Source: Microcebus murinus
Lineage: Eukaryota > Chordata > Mammalia > Primates > Cheirogaleidae
DNA length: 64,000 bases
Direction of reading: 5' to 3'
Assembly (NCBI RefSeq): GCF_040939455.1
Contig: NC_134108.1
Coordinates: forward strand, 18,691,501-18,755,500
The position numbers and the translations under genes are program-made. The first letter of the stretch is position 1, and every line of letters begins with the position of its first letter. Below are positions 40,078-52,979 of the stretch, piece after piece. Under the pieces are notes generated by a model. That model made no database searches. It was not told the DNA's origin and saw only the letters and a program-made list of their open reading frames with translations.

Positions 40078-40249
40078 GTGGTAGGTAGCTCTATGGTCCC
40101 GGGGCCACAGGACCACAGCCGCACTGGGTTTGCAGACGCCTCAGCTCTAATCCAGACGGTGTGAGGATGCGATCTGGGCTGTACACTAGTGCCCTCTTTC
40201 TTCAGCACTATTTTACCGCAAGGGAAAAAAGAGGGGGAGGGAAGGAAGG

Positions 40250-40270
40250 GAAAAAAAAAAAAAAAAAAAA
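40250..40270 (+). repeat. Poly(A) tract
   Basis: A run of about 21 A residues after a purine-rich AG stretch, at the edge of the CpG-rich block. No attached retroelement body is recognised. Confidence 0.8.
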
Positions 40271-40550
40271 CAGGTCACCCAAGGCTTGTCTATTATCTCA
40301 TGCATAAAAATCAGTCATTTGATAAAGGGAAGAAGTGGGGAAAGCTAGGGAGAAGTGGGAAAATTTAATTTCTTTACTACCATAGAAGTCTTAAACAAGC
40401 TGCCAGATACGCGAATAGTCAGATCTGGCCAAAAGAGTGGGGGGAACCGCCTAGGCTGGTTTTGGGTGCGTATGTTTGTATATTTCTCAGAGACTTAAAT
40501 ATATTTCCTCCCTCTGGAAGTAAAATTCCTACAGTGGGAAACAGAGTGTA

Positions 40551-40591
40551 AATACATGTGTAGACATCTAAGGGAAGGCTCTATTAGTAGG
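40551..40591 (+). repeat. Direct repeat copy A (pairs with 42031-42071)
   Basis: 'aatacatgtgtagacatcta' then 'agggaaggctctattagtagg'. It matches copy B at 36 of 41 positions. Confidence 0.8.
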
Positions 40592-42030
40592 TTGCAAGTG
40601 AAAGGGGGACAAGGCTGCATTGGGTGGGAATAGGGGAATAAGGCCTTGCACATCATGAACTAAGATAAACCAAGTGAAGACCAGGCAAACCATGGCTGCA
40701 TTTTCAGGTCAAGATGTAACTAAATTGAGAATGGAAGTCAGGTCACATGAAAACACTGGAGTGAAAAACACTTATCCAAATTCCTCCCAGGCTGCCATCA
40801 CCTTCCCGACAGGTCTATGGTGTTGCTTCTTACTGTGTGAAAAGTAGAAGTTAAATCACATTCCTCTGGGAACATGTTGGCTGAGCAGAATGTGTCCTGG
40901 CTTTTTCAGAGGGAAAAGACAAGTGACACTTTGTCTTTCCACTCTTGTTCAAAGCTTTCTATTTGGGTCATATGCAGAGCAGAGAGATCAGTTTATGTGA
41001 GTCCCTCATGGGTCAGTTTATAATCACCTTGCTCATGTCATTGATATACTGTGGAATGGTACCATGTCAGGCCAGATGGGACAAACCACATAAGGCAGTT
41101 TCAAATACTTTCAGTGTGTTCCATGAAACTCCAAAGAAACAATGCCTCCAGTCGCAAGAACAAAAGGTCTTTCTTTTTCTGGTTCTTGTCTTTTTTCCCA
41201 AGTGTCAGATTTTTCATAGACAATCTAAAGAGGATAATTTTTTTTTCTTTTTCCACAAATAGTTCAGTCCAGTGCACTGAACCAAGTACACATGCTTTAG
41301 ACTAAAAAATCTCAGTTCAGGAAGCAGCCACATGTTTATTCAAGGAAAATAGAAAAAGTAAGTGCCTATCTTCACATATAGAACTAAATAATTTTCTGTC
41401 TCTGCCCTAAGAAGATGTCTGTTGTAAGAAGAGCAAGCCACAGGTATTCACAGTGTCTCACTTCCTCTAATAGCCGTTTAACTTCAATTTTAGATAATGT
41501 CATTCTAGTGTGATAAGCCCTAAACATGATTTTCCTGGAATACTTTATAGATACAGTGAATATGCAAAAATTTTTGTGCATATTTAAACCATTAATTATG
41601 ATTTCCAGGATTAGAGAACAAATCCACATTTAGCTTTAAAATATGTTCCTCAAAGGTGATTGTTTTTAATATGTCACGTTGCTGTACTGAAGGAAAAATT
41701 AAATGTTCAGATTTATTTGTTTTCAAATTCATTTTAAAGTCCACATTCAGGTTGGTTGAAATAACTCACTTTAAAGAGAATAAGTTTGGGGATCATAACA
41801 TAGCAAGTCTATACACATGCATAAATTATGTGTTAGAAGTGTTAAAGAAAAAACTAATTTTAAATGTATCAATTTGAAATTTTAATCAAATTTACTGATA
41901 ATCTTTTAAGAGTGAACTTTAGAAGCCACAAGAGCAAAAATAAGAAAAGAAGAAGACATTGAGACAGGAGAACCCAAGATCACCCAAATATACTTTCTAG
42001 AAATAAAGGCTTCTCTATGGGAGGCAGTAT

Positions 42031-42071
42031 AATACATGTGCAGATATCCAAGGGATGGTTCTATTAGTAGG
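42031..42071 (+). repeat. Direct repeat copy B (pairs with 40551-40591)
   Basis: 'aatacatgtgcagatatcca' then 'agggatggttctattagtagg'. It lies 1,480 bases from copy A in the same orientation. Confidence 0.8.
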
Positions 42072-43424
42072 ATTAAGAAGAGTTACTAAAAGAATGAGCT
42101 ACATGCAAATTAACAAATAAAGGTCAATACACTATAAGTGTTCAAAGAATGCTAAAGGTATGTGAATTCAGAAGTATTATTAGTATGAATATTTACTCAG
42201 TACTGGTATGAAATCTCATTACACTCAGTTTGTGATTTGTAGCAGGGTAAAAAGTGTTATCAGGTTTTTTTGGCTTGGGAAGTCTAAAATAAAATGTAGT
42301 GGAGATGGAGCAAAAATATCTGACCTATTATCTCAGACAATGACTTAATGTGCTGCTGTAACAAAAAGAATAACAGAATGCTTATCTCCCTTATATGATA
42401 ATAAAGTAAATATTACCCATAAACAAAATTGTGATCACTCTCCTTATGAACTTATGCCTAATTCTCATTGCTTTCTGTCATAAAGAACATTATAGAAGAA
42501 AGAGTCTAGGTTATCAATGAGCAAAAGGATGTAAAATTTTCCACATAAAATCAGTTGAAAATTCAAACTTTTCAAGTGAGAAAGATAAGAAGTGAGCAAG
42601 AAAGAAATGGATGAGTTATGAATATATTTCAAATTACAATGTAGTCTGGTGGGTATTTTGAAAAGTAAAGTTTATACAGTCATTGGAATATGGAAATGAA
42701 GAATACATAAATGGTAATAAGTTCATTGGTAAAGGAATAGTACTAACTAAAAATAAAAATGAGATTAAAAAGTCTTTGTAGAAAGTTTATTTGTGAAAAA
42801 TAGATATGTAATATATCACTAAGGGAATATAATGGAGGTTCAAGATAGATCAATTTTGTGGTGAGCAAAAATGCTTTTCCATAAACTACCATGCTCCGTG
42901 GACAATTGACTTAATCTAGTATGACGTTTCTTACATTCTTACATTTAATTCATGGATTCAGCAAGATAATTCAAGCCCCAGTGAGAATTTTCAGTTTATT
43001 TATCCAATTTGGCTATCTATATTGCTTAAATCAAAAAAGAAATTGCCATATCTTCATTGAACTTTATGCACTGAACAAGAGTCAACAAGAATTAGAAAAT
43101 AAAACCTCTTAGTTTAAGCAACTCAAAACATTTTTATAAAAGTTGGCTAATTAACAGAGTAAAAAAATATTTTAAAGATAAGAACTAAAGCAAAATTTAC
43201 TATATATTCAATTATTGTATTAGACTGATTAATTATATTATGCATAGGACTATACCTAGATATAGAATCAAAAGCATCAGCTTTCATGAGTAATTAGAAA
43301 ATATTAATGGCTCTGTGGATTCATGCAGATGGACTGGCACACATACATTTGGCCACATACTATTCTACCACAAATGCCCAAACATTTATTTTTAAAGTAA
43401 TAATGCAAAATTGAGTGTATGTTA

Positions 43425-43680
43425 GATTAATAGGGTGACTATAGTCAACAACAATCTATTGTACATTTCAAAATAGCCAGAAGGGAATAATTAAAATATT
43501 CCTAGCATACAGAAAAGACAAATATTTATGGTGATGGATAGACAAAATATTTATGGTGATGGATATCCCAGTTACTCTGATTTGATCTTTACACATTATA
43601 TGAACATATCAAAATACCACATGTACTCTGCAAATATGTACACCTATTATGTATCAATCAGTTTTTTAAATTTAAAATAG
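43425..43680 (+). mobile_element. Old L1 3' UTR fragment
   Basis: 'agggtgactatagtcaacaa', 'ttgtacatttcaaaatagcc', 'tttgatctttacacattata' and 'tatgtacacctattatgtat' follow an L1MA/MB-type 3' UTR. A 'tatttatggtgatggata' motif is tandemly duplicated within it (43521-43565). Confidence 0.75.
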
Positions 43681-43744
43681 AAAGTAAAACAAATAAATTA
43701 AAAATTGATATAAAAATATAATTAGAAAGAATAAAGCAAACACA

Positions 43745-43870
43745 ATTATTCTGGAAGCATAATGAGGGCTGCAATTATTGCCTGTTTTATGCCCTGCTAT
43801 TTCCCCAGTGACTACAACAATGCCTGGTTCATAATAGGTGCTCAAATATATGTTGAATAAATGAATGGGT
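43745..43870 (+). mobile_element. L2 3'-end fragment
   Basis: 'acaacaatgcctggttcata' and 'ataggtgctcaaatatatgt', then 'tgaataaatgaatggg', match the forward L2 3' end. Confidence 0.7.
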
Positions 43871-44199
43871 ATATTCCTTCTGAATATTAAAGTTATCATC
43901 TTGACTTAATGCCTTTCTCTAAGAAGATCAAAGCCAGGCAGTTTGCAGAATTTTCTCATTTATTCTTGATGTAATGCAGAGAGAGTAATTGTTTTGCAAC
44001 TATTTCTCAAGTGCAAGTTACGGGCTAATTAGTATTAAACCTTTTAGAACCATATTTATACAACAAACTTCATTATATTTGAAGTACTGAAATGTGTTTT
44101 AAATGTGATAAAACCATTTTTATTACTGTGCTGCATATGTTAACCTACAGCAAATGAAACTTAGAAATTTTATAAGAGTAAAAAGAAGGTAACAAGTAA

Positions 44200-44345
44200 C
44201 AGAAGCTAACATTTACCTAATGTTGTAGCTATATGATTTGAAAATAAGTATTTGAAAATATTCTTAGAACCATCATATAAGATGAATAAAATAGGCATCT
44301 TATCGTAGTCCTATAGACGGTAAAACTGAGACACCAACAATCTAT
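44200..44345 (-). mobile_element. Possible MIR fragment
   Basis: 'aagctaacatttacctaatg', 'agaaccatcatataagatga' and 'ggtaaaactgagacacc' resemble reverse MIR. Confidence 0.5.
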
Positions 44346-45690
44346 TCCTTATCTGAACTTAGAGAACAAATTAGCAGCAGTGCTATTATCACACTATCTT
44401 TATTCCAAATTTGTAAATTGAGTGTAATAAAAACAAACCATATGAACTGAGCTAAGTATTAATAATATTCCTTTTTCCTTAAGCTTTGAACTGATGATCT
44501 TTTCTCAGAAAAATACTTAGGTAACGAAGAAAATGAATTTGAATTCCTTTCCTTTGGGCCTTTCATCTGTTGAGGGCATAAACATTACAGGTGATTGTTC
44601 TATTTGCTTAAAATAGCCATCTTTTATAACAGTTCTAATAAAGGCAGTAACCTACTTGCAGAGTCTCACAGCCAACTTTTGAACAATTAAGCAGGAAAAG
44701 TATCTAAATTTTTAGATCCAATAAAACCTTTCATTAGAAAAGGCTTTATCTTACTATAGTTTTACCTACAACACAAATTAAATTATTATTCCTGTTTAAA
44801 CAGAAACACATTGTGTTCCTACCTCACTGTAGCAAAAATCTACAATGTGGTTGTTATAATACCAGCACACCACCAAAACATTGTTATAACTAAAATACAG
44901 CCTTTATGCTTTCAATTACATCACTCTACAATAGACCCCAGTTGCCAGTAGAATAATGTCTATAAATTCCTTAGCGTAGCTCCTAAAGTCCTGTAATTGA
45001 GGAAGGGGTTCACAGAAGCAAACATGGCAACTATTCATGTCCAACCATTCCCTTCCCTAAGGTGGGGAAGGTCAGGTGTAGGGAACAGACCAGATAAAGA
45101 AAACTCTGACTCAAATATGCCCAAAAGGTTGTCAGAATAGTGAGAGCATATTTTCGAAAGTTTCCTAGGTAATCCTGACATGATCCTTAATTGAAAGCCA
45201 CTGATAAAATGTCATCCCATTCTCCTACTCATTCTTTTTCTAACCAAACAAGCCTTCCATCTTCCTCTCACTCTATAAAAAATATATATCCATTTTATGT
45301 CCTTTTTGTATATTTTCCCTTTTTCAAAATTCATTTAGAATCCAATTTATCCAAGAAATCTTCCAGTTCTAAGGAAATCATTAAAAAGTGTTTATTTGGC
45401 ACTTTTATATGAGATAATACAGTAAAGCAGCATTACTGATTTTTTTAAATTTGCATTTTACCTCGTCTCATTCACAATTTATGGTCACTTTCTAAAGAGT
45501 GACTTGTTCCAACTATGTTGCTATTAATAAAATATTTTAAAGTAATTATACAAATTCTTCAATGAATTGCAATGCATTATTTTTAATATCATTAATCATA
45601 GCAAATAATCATCCTTTTAGTGTGGATTTCATTTTCTGAGAATAGGTAAATATCCTCAAAACTCATAAATAATGAAAAAGAATTAAGATC
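44346..45690. other. Upstream non-coding stretch
   Basis: AT-rich; nothing recognised. Confidence 0.45.
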
Positions 45691-45699
45691 CTTGAAAGG

Positions 45700-45792
45700 A
45701 CAGAACAGTGTCTTGCTCACAATTCAATTTCCAGAACCTAAAATAGTACCTAGAACTCAATAAGAATTTGTTAATTAAATGAATACATTTTT
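45700..45792 (+). mobile_element. L2-like 3'-end fragment
   Basis: 'gaacagtgtcttgctcacaa', 'tagtacctagaactcaataa' and 'ttaattaaatgaatac' follow the L2 3' end. Confidence 0.55.
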
Positions 45793-45959
45793 GGGTCAAA
45801 AATGAGTTAAAATAGCCATCTTTTCTGAAGAAATTACATTTGATTGGTTCTAAAGACAATTATGAAGAGCAGCTCCCAAAATATTTGAACAATTGCAATA
45901 TCATTTTCTTTCTGAAAGGAATAATAATCTTTTGGACATAAAAGTATGAGTGTATTTTA

Positions 45960-46198
45960 GGCTGGGTATGGTGGCTCATGCCTATAATCACAGTGCTTTG
46001 GGGGACTGAAGCAGGAGGATCCCTTGAGGCCAGGAGCTATAGACCAGCCTGGGCAATATAGCAAGACCCCATCTCTACCAAAAACAAAGAAAATTAACCT
46101 GGCCTTTAGGCTACAGTGAGCTATGATCATGCACTACACTCCAGCTTGGGTGATAGAGTGAGACCCTGTTTCTAAAAATAAGTAAATAAAATAAAATT
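45960..46198 (+). mobile_element. AluJ with right-arm deletion
   Basis: 'ggctgggtatggtggctcat', 'gagaccagcctggg'-like 'tagaccagcctgggcaatat', 'ccatctctaccaaaaacaaa', then a shortened right arm resuming at 'ggctacagtgagctatgatc'. About 60 bases of the right arm are missing. Confidence 0.9.
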
Positions 46199-46594
46199 AT
46201 GAATGTATTTTTTTAATTTACTTTTGGCCATCTGGATTTATTTTGATGGTTATTTAAGAAATTGTTATTAAAATTTAAAACTACATATACTATTTGATCT
46301 AACTTTTATTTTACAATAGCATGCAAAGGATTATAAGGAAATTACATCAAAATATTAACAGTTATTAGACATAGAAGGCAGTAAGTATAATAGATAATTC
46401 CATTTTTCTCTATTCTTTCCTAATATTTTGGTACTAGATATCTATTAATTTATTTAAATGTTACCATAAAATGGGAACTAAATATCTTCTATTAACAATG
46501 ATGGATTCGAGAAATCAAAGTTTACTAGATCACAGTTGCTATCTTTACCTACACTATTCACCATCTCAGATATTCCTTTACCTATTTTACATGA

Positions 46595-47100
46595 TAAGAA
46601 CTCTATTGAGTACTGGTGACACTATATTGAACAAAATATAGCCCTTCCCTTCCAGAAACTTGAGTCTAGTGAGAAACATAACTGGTAAACAACTAGTGCA
46701 GAATAGTGTGGAAACTACCATAGTAGAGGAAACCTCAAAGTGCTATGGGACCATGTGGGAGGGGCTCCTGTCTTCGAAGGTCAGGAAAGAAAGTCCAGGA
46801 AAATGTGACAGTGAAACCAAAACTGAGAAACAAATAGGAATTACCCACTCCAAGGGAGGAACAAGTAGGCAAAAAGGTAGTCCAGGGAGAGAAACTCTAA
46901 TAGTCCAAAAGTAAAAGAGAGTTTGGTGTTTTAATGGAAATATAAATGGTTTGACAAAGCCAATTCAGATACTAGCAGAGAATGGAGGTAAAGGCAGGAA
47001 GTTCCTTTGAGAGAGAAAGACATGATGAAGAGGTTTGTAAACTATGCAAAGAAGTTTGGAAAGATGACAGAAAATAGCTAGGAAGGTTGAAATTGGTGGG
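46595..47100 (-). mobile_element. Possible L2 fragment
   Basis: 'ttgagtactggtgacactat', 'ttccagaaacttgagtctag' and 'gtaaacaactagtgcagaat' resemble reverse-oriented L2. It is strongly diverged. Confidence 0.45.
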
Positions 47101-47239
47101 GGGAAAGATAAGTAACATCATTTATAGTTGAGATTTGGAAAAGTGAAGATTAAATGGAAAAGAAACATAAACCTAAACAATATGAGAAGGAAAGAAGAAT
47201 AGTTTAAAAGATGTACTATAAAGCTTTTAGGATAAAACA

Positions 47240-48330
47240 GAGAAGAGTGTCTTTGTAACCTTGAGAAGCGAAAAGATACCTTAGGACACAAATTACACTA
47301 AGCATAAAAGAAAAAATGATAAGTTGAACTATATCAAAATTAAAAACTTCTATTCCTCAAAAGACATCAGTGAGAAAATAAAAATGCAAGCAACAGATTG
47401 GAGACAATGTGTTACAGATGTAGAGATATAGATGTGTGTGATAATAGGTTTGTATCTAGATTGTATGTAGAACTCCCACAAATCTATGCTAAAATGACCA
47501 ATATCCCAGTTTTTAAAATGGTTAAAAGCCTTGCGTAGCCACTTCATAAAAAGAAGATTTACAAATGGTCAGTAGTTACATGAAAAGGTGTTCAACATAA
47601 CTAATGAGTCATCAAGGAGATATAAATTAAAAATACAATGAGATACCACCTCATACACATGAAAATTGTAAAAAGTATTAAGATTATAAAAACTAAAAAC
47701 ACCAAATAGTGGTAAGGATATGAAGTAAATGGAAATGTCATAAATTGCTGAAGGAAGTGTTAAATTATCAAGCAAATTCAGAAAAATGTTTGATAATTCC
47801 TTGTAAGTTTAAAAATACACCTGTCCTGTTATCAAGCAATTTTATTCCTAAATATTCACCCCCAAAAATAAAAACATATGTCTATGAAAAGACTTTTATA
47901 AGAATGTTCATAATTGACAACTGGAAATAATTCAATTTCCTAACAAGAGAGTGGATAAACAAATTGTAATGTCTTCATACAATGGAATACTACTCCACAA
48001 TAAAAAAGAACGAATTACAGATCTATGCAACAACAGATGAATCTGAAAAACACAATTTTGAGTAAAAGACACCAGATTACATACTGTTTGATTCCATTTC
48101 AAAGATAACCACACTTATATATACAAATAGAAATCAGCAGAGTAATTGCTTTTGGGTAGGATTGAGGAGATCAACTGGAAAGGAATAAGAGAGAATCTTC
48201 TGGAATGATGGAAATGATCCATATTTTGATTGAAGGGTTACTTACACAAGCATATACATTTGGGGAATTGTATGCTTAAGATCTTTGTATTTTGCTGCAT
48301 GTAAATTATATCTCAATAAAATTAATTTTA
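47240..48330 (+). mobile_element. Old L1M ORF2 3' end and 3' UTR
   Basis: 'atatcaaaattaaaaacttc', 'aaaatgaccaatatcccag', 'aagaagatttacaaatggtc', 'atgagataccacctcataca', 'tacaatggaatactactcca' and 'ttatatctcaataaaatta' run through the ORF2 C-terminal region and 3' UTR of an ancient L1. The frame is broken throughout. Confidence 0.88.
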
Positions 48331-48469
48331 AAAATAAGTTGCAAGTAATCAAAGTGGGAGATGATAATGAACTAAACGAAGGCATTAGCAGTGAGAATGA
48401 ATCTAAAGTCTTGGTTCTTATAGGTACATGATATAAATTATATATATCAGATATTAGTTATAAATGATT

Positions 48470-48570
48470 GTTTAAATCTGATATATATCTATATTGATAT
48501 ATATCTATATGATACATATCTGATATAATGATTATAATCATTATATAATATATAATATTTGCATATAATT
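48470..48570. repeat. AT-rich low-complexity with nested GATATAT repeats
   Basis: Alternating 'gatatatatctatat' units and 'attataatcattatataata'. Confidence 0.8.
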
Positions 48571-48602
48571 TATAACATTTACAAATGCTGCCACATATAA
48601 GG

Positions 48603-49215
48603 GGAAGTAGCACAGTTTACAAATTAGAAGCACAAGGTTTGCAGTCAGATAAGACCTATATAAGAATCCCAGCTTCATAACTTATTAATTGTGGGGCTAT
48701 GAAAAGTGACAGTATCTGCAAATCCTAGTTTCCTCATCAAGAAAATGGGAATAAGGCCGGGCGCTGTGGCTCACGCCTGTAATCCTAGCTCTTGGGAGGC
48801 CGAGGCGGGCGGATTGCTCAAGGTCAGGAGTTCAAAACCAGCCTGAGCAAGAGCGAGACCCCGTCTCTACTATAAATAGAAAGAAATTAATTGGCCAACT
48901 GATGTATATATAAAAAATTAGCCGGGCATGGTGGCGCATGCCTGTAGTCCCAGCTACTCGGGAGGCTGAGGCAGAAGGATCACTCAAGCCCAGGAGTTTG
49001 AGGTTGCTGTGAGCTAGGCTGACGCCAGGGCACTCACTCTAGCCTGGACAACAAAGTGAGACTCTGTCGCAAAAAAAAAAAAAAAAAAAGTTCCTAGATC
49101 CTAGTCCTAAAAAAAAAAAAAAAAGAAAAAGAAAATGGGAATAGCCACACTTGTCTTGGTAGATTTAATCTGAGAATTAAATGAAAGTGCTTAGTAAACT
49201 GACTAATAGTTTTCA
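48603..49215 (+). mobile_element. MIR SINE split by a lemur Alu
   Basis: The left part (48603-48753) reads 'gtagcacagtttacaaatta', 'aaggtttgcagtcagataag', 'agcttcataacttatt' and 'gtttcctcatcaagaaaatg'. The right part resumes at 49144 with 'gccacacttgtcttggtaga' and 'gagaattaaatgaaagtgct'. The MIR order is preserved across the Alu. Confidence 0.8.
48754..49130 (+). mobile_element. Young lemur Alu with extra 3' sequence and a second poly(A)
   Basis: The target duplication GAAAATGGGAATA is at 48741-48753 and 49131-49143. The Alu body is full-length lemur type. After its poly(A) (about 49071-49089) comes 'gttcctagatcctagtccta' and then a second A-rich tract up to the duplication, so the extra bases were part of the inserted RNA. 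Confidence 0.95.
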
Positions 49216-49665
49216 ATATAAATGATAGATACTACTATTATTATTATTACTACATAAGAACAAATGAGATAAATTTTTTGCTAATAAAGGATGAACTGGG
49301 TGCCAGAGAAGGTAGCATCTTCTTGAAACAGGTCTAGTCTTTGAGTATGGGTAATTCACTGAAGTTCAAAATTCTTATGAAAAGAATTGTGTAATAATAA
49401 AACTATTTTCCATATTTGAATAAGACCCTTTCAGCCATTCAGATATGTTGGATTTTACTGGGTGACCTTAGCATGATCAAACCAGCCAAGCCAGTTCATC
49501 ACAGAAGTACTTAATAATCAATATATGATACTATATAATTAATATAGTTGGGAATAGTCCATACTGATTCTGGTGTCTGGCCCCAGAAAACCATACTATC
49601 TAGTTTAGTTGGCCACCTATAAGCCCAAATTGGAACTTCTGAAGATTAAAATATAATCTTCAGAG

Positions 49666-50001
<336 letters not shown>

Positions 50002-50030
50002 ATTTATATATATATATATATATATATAAT
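50002..50030. repeat. (TA)n microsatellite at an Alu tail
   Basis: About 12 TA units directly after the poly(A). Confidence 0.9.
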
Positions 50031-52979
50031 AATTTCTTAGAAGTCTTGCCATTTTTTAAATTTTTTGTGTGTGCTTAAACCTCATTTTTTTCCTACCCTA
50101 CAAGTCATAATATGCCTGTAGATTTTTCAATTACTTGAACAATTAGAAACTTTGTTGAGTTGATTTCTTATGCTCAAAGGCTTAGAAACCTGGTATTCTA
50201 AAAGGATTGTGGAAGTTATGAAAGCTAATTATATATTAGTAATGATGCCAATGACAGTTGCTGTTGGTGATAGCAATAACAACAATAGTAGCAGCAAAAA
50301 GCAAAGGAATAACATTTAAGAATCTCCAAGTGGCTGAAGGAGGAGAATCTATCAAAAGGGAAGAAGCATTCAGAGGAGTACAAGAGAAACTGGAAGGATA
50401 AAATGCTAAAGAAGCCAAGAAAAAATAGTAGCTCAGGAAGGAGGAATGGGTAAATTGTGTGGAATGTCGCTGAAACACACCACTAAGGATTAGAAGAGAA
50501 AAGTATTCCCTGGATTTAGCAACAGGGAGGATATTGGTAGCCCTGGCAAGAGCAAATTTGGTCATGTGTTGGGATTCGAAGACTGACTAGAGTGGTTTAG
50601 ATAGAGAATTAGATATAGAATAACTCAAGAGAATTTACAGACTAATTTTTAGAATTAATAAAAGAGTTCAGCAAAGGTACCACATATAAACACAATATAC
50701 CAAATGTACTGCATCCTAGATATTAACAAGTAACAGAAACAAATCTAATTTTAAAATGCTAGATCTGGTGGGGGGGGTAGAGTCAAGCCCATTCATTTAC
50801 TTTTGTTCCCTCAATAAATCCATTAAAATGACAATAAGGAGATTTTAGGCATAAATCTATAAGGCATAGAGAAAAGGAAATGAGAAAACAGGAAAAAAAT
50901 AAGCCAAAAAAAAAATGAAATAAAAGGCAACTGATTAAAAAGATTCAAGGAAAGTGAATTCGAGGTTGGCAGTGAGAAAATCCACAATCAATTTCAGTTA
51001 TACCACATAACCCACATTAAGAAATTGGAAGCACCAACTACCTCTAAATGTAGAAGTGAAGGTTAAGGCAAAAATAAGAGAATTGGTTGGAAGTTTGAGA
51101 AATAGATAGATCTTCAGATCTATCTATTCTAATAGATCTTCAGATCCCCTCACTCACTCCACATAGCCAAGTAACTCCCTTCTTCCCTGACCTTGGGGGG
51201 AAAAAACCTGTAACTCTCTTCTCTGGAAAGGGTAAAACAAAGGTATCTGTACAGGAAACATCAGACATAGTTGAGTGTGGTGCTATTATACTGAAAGGAA
51301 GAAAATTAAGCAAACACTGTTCACGTACTGAATGATGAGATCCATTCCTCTGCCCTCTCCCCTAATCGTCATCCAGGTTTGTACCATCCATGAAGGAGAT
51401 TAGAAGGTGCTCCCCTGGATATTCTGATTGATCCAAAAGGAAAGATAAAAATGTGCTTATATCAAGGGGTCTTGAAGGCAGAAGCCAAGCCAAAGTACCC
51501 TACAATAAATACCACAGACAAAGCTCCAATGATCACCAAATCTTCTGATCAGCTTTTTAATGGGAAAGAGCACTAGGACAGAGTGGGAGAAGCTTGCTGA
51601 TCATGAATTCAGAATTCTAAAATGTGTTTTTTGAAGAGTTGGAGAAGATCAGGGTGGAGTTTGAGCTAGTATAGATCATATTCACAGCAGTAAGAAGAAT
51701 TTGGGAGACAATTAATGATGAAATGGGCTTGCATGTTGGACAGAAGGTGATCATATGGTCTGGTTGCCTGGGACAGACTCAAGATATGCTTCTTATAGAT
51801 TAATTGAAGACTATAAATCTATAAATCTTGTAGATTAATTAAAGACTTAATTTTTTAGCAACATCTTTCACCATTGAAATGTTTTGGTTTCAATAACCAA
51901 TGTCCCCAGGGATAGAAGGAAAGGTGAATTTAGTTTCCAACATAACTTGGAGGAAGATTAACAAGTAAGCCTGACAATATTCTTCTATGGCCCAGAGATT
52001 ACAAAATTAAGCCAGACTATCTTTACCTCCTGGTTAGTGGGTATTATCAAATTCAGCACATATATCTGCAACTGTAAAGTGAGCAAGTATAATTCATCTT
52101 TCTAGGGAGCAACCATCCTAAGGACATAGGACCCAAACTCTCTGGCAGGTTTTTATTTCTGCTAATCAGATGCTAGCAAACCTCAAATATAGGATAGTCA
52201 CATTTTAAATTTTAATTGGGATTAATTAAAAGTGATCTTTTCTTTTTTAAAAATCTATAATTGTTTCCTTTCATTCTTCCCTGACAATTACTGTGAATAA
52301 GATTAACTGTTCCCGCATTCCTGAGGCAATTCAAGCTTTAGATGGAAATTGCTCTTCTGTAGAAGGCAACCACAAAAACAAATGTAACAGATATGTTAAT
52401 GAGATATGGAAGTTTTGTAGGCTATGATTCCAAAGTCCACATACTACAACCCCCAAGAATGTTTTCAACTATCTTTGGAGATTATTGTGGGAAAGGGTAC
52501 AGGAAACTGATGTAGCAATCATTCAGTAGATTAATCTATCAAGCCAATATTCCATAAAGAGATAAGAAAATGTAAATGCCAGAATAGCTATAAAATAAAT
52601 TTAAAAAGTAACTACCACAATTAGTTAAATAAGTAATTTAAATATTGTAGGAGAGTGAAATTACATGAAGTAGAGTGCATTCCAACTTCAGGAATGAAGT
52701 TATCAGTCCCAGTGCTGTATGAGATATCTTAGTACCTGAAATAGGGAGACTCGTAATATATGTAGCACACATGTAAATCTAAGTAAACCTAGTAATTTGT
52801 TTCCAAGATTTTGTAAATCTGGGGGTTGGAGTTCATAAAGGGATTTTCTACTTCAAAGAACCATGAGGTTTTTTTCAATTTAAAGAGTTTAATCTTCCAT
52901 AGACTTTAAAGAGCACATTATATTTCTAAGATGATTTAAATGTGGATTTCTCAGCCTGACTTGTACTTCACAGTTAATC
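50031..52979. other. Upstream non-coding stretch
   Basis: About 2.9 kb with no named element. It contains a perfect 28-base palindrome at 51101-51128 and a short direct repeat at about 51797/51832. A 109-codon minus-strand frame at 50236-50565 has no recognisable protein. Confidence 0.5.
51101..51128. repeat. Perfect 13-bp inverted repeat with 2-base loop
   Basis: AATAGATAGATCT, TC, AGATCTATCTATT. 'aatagatcttcagatc' follows again at 51131-51146. Confidence 0.93.

Larger units (their letters stand above)
39290..40165. promoter_or_regulatory. GRM1: Upstream CpG-rich block, probable GRM1 promoter / first untranslated exon
   Basis: A second GC- and CpG-rich block lies 1-1.8 kb upstream of the start codon, separated from the first by a less GC-rich stretch. 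It holds an (AC)n/(GC)n tract and, on the minus strand, two good splice donors (CAG|GTACGT at 40070 and CAG|GTGAGC at 40034). A CpG island with donors facing the coding exon is what an untranslated first exon would look like. I see no convincing TATA box. The promoter role is inferred from position and composition. Confidence 0.5.
40280..43424. other. Upstream flank of GRM1, no recognised elements
   Basis: AT-rich non-coding DNA. It holds one pair of diverged direct repeats (40551-40591 and 42031-42071). A 105-codon frame at 40945-41262 has no recognisable protein. Confidence 0.5.

Noticed and set aside
39369..40208. Several 84-124 codon frames in the upstream CpG-rich block
   Set aside because: Expected by chance in GC-rich DNA; they overlap on both strands and include the AC repeat (Thr-His or Cys-Val runs).
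50236..50565. 109-codon minus-strand frame
   Set aside because: No homology recognised, no splice or promoter context, composition like the AT-rich flank.
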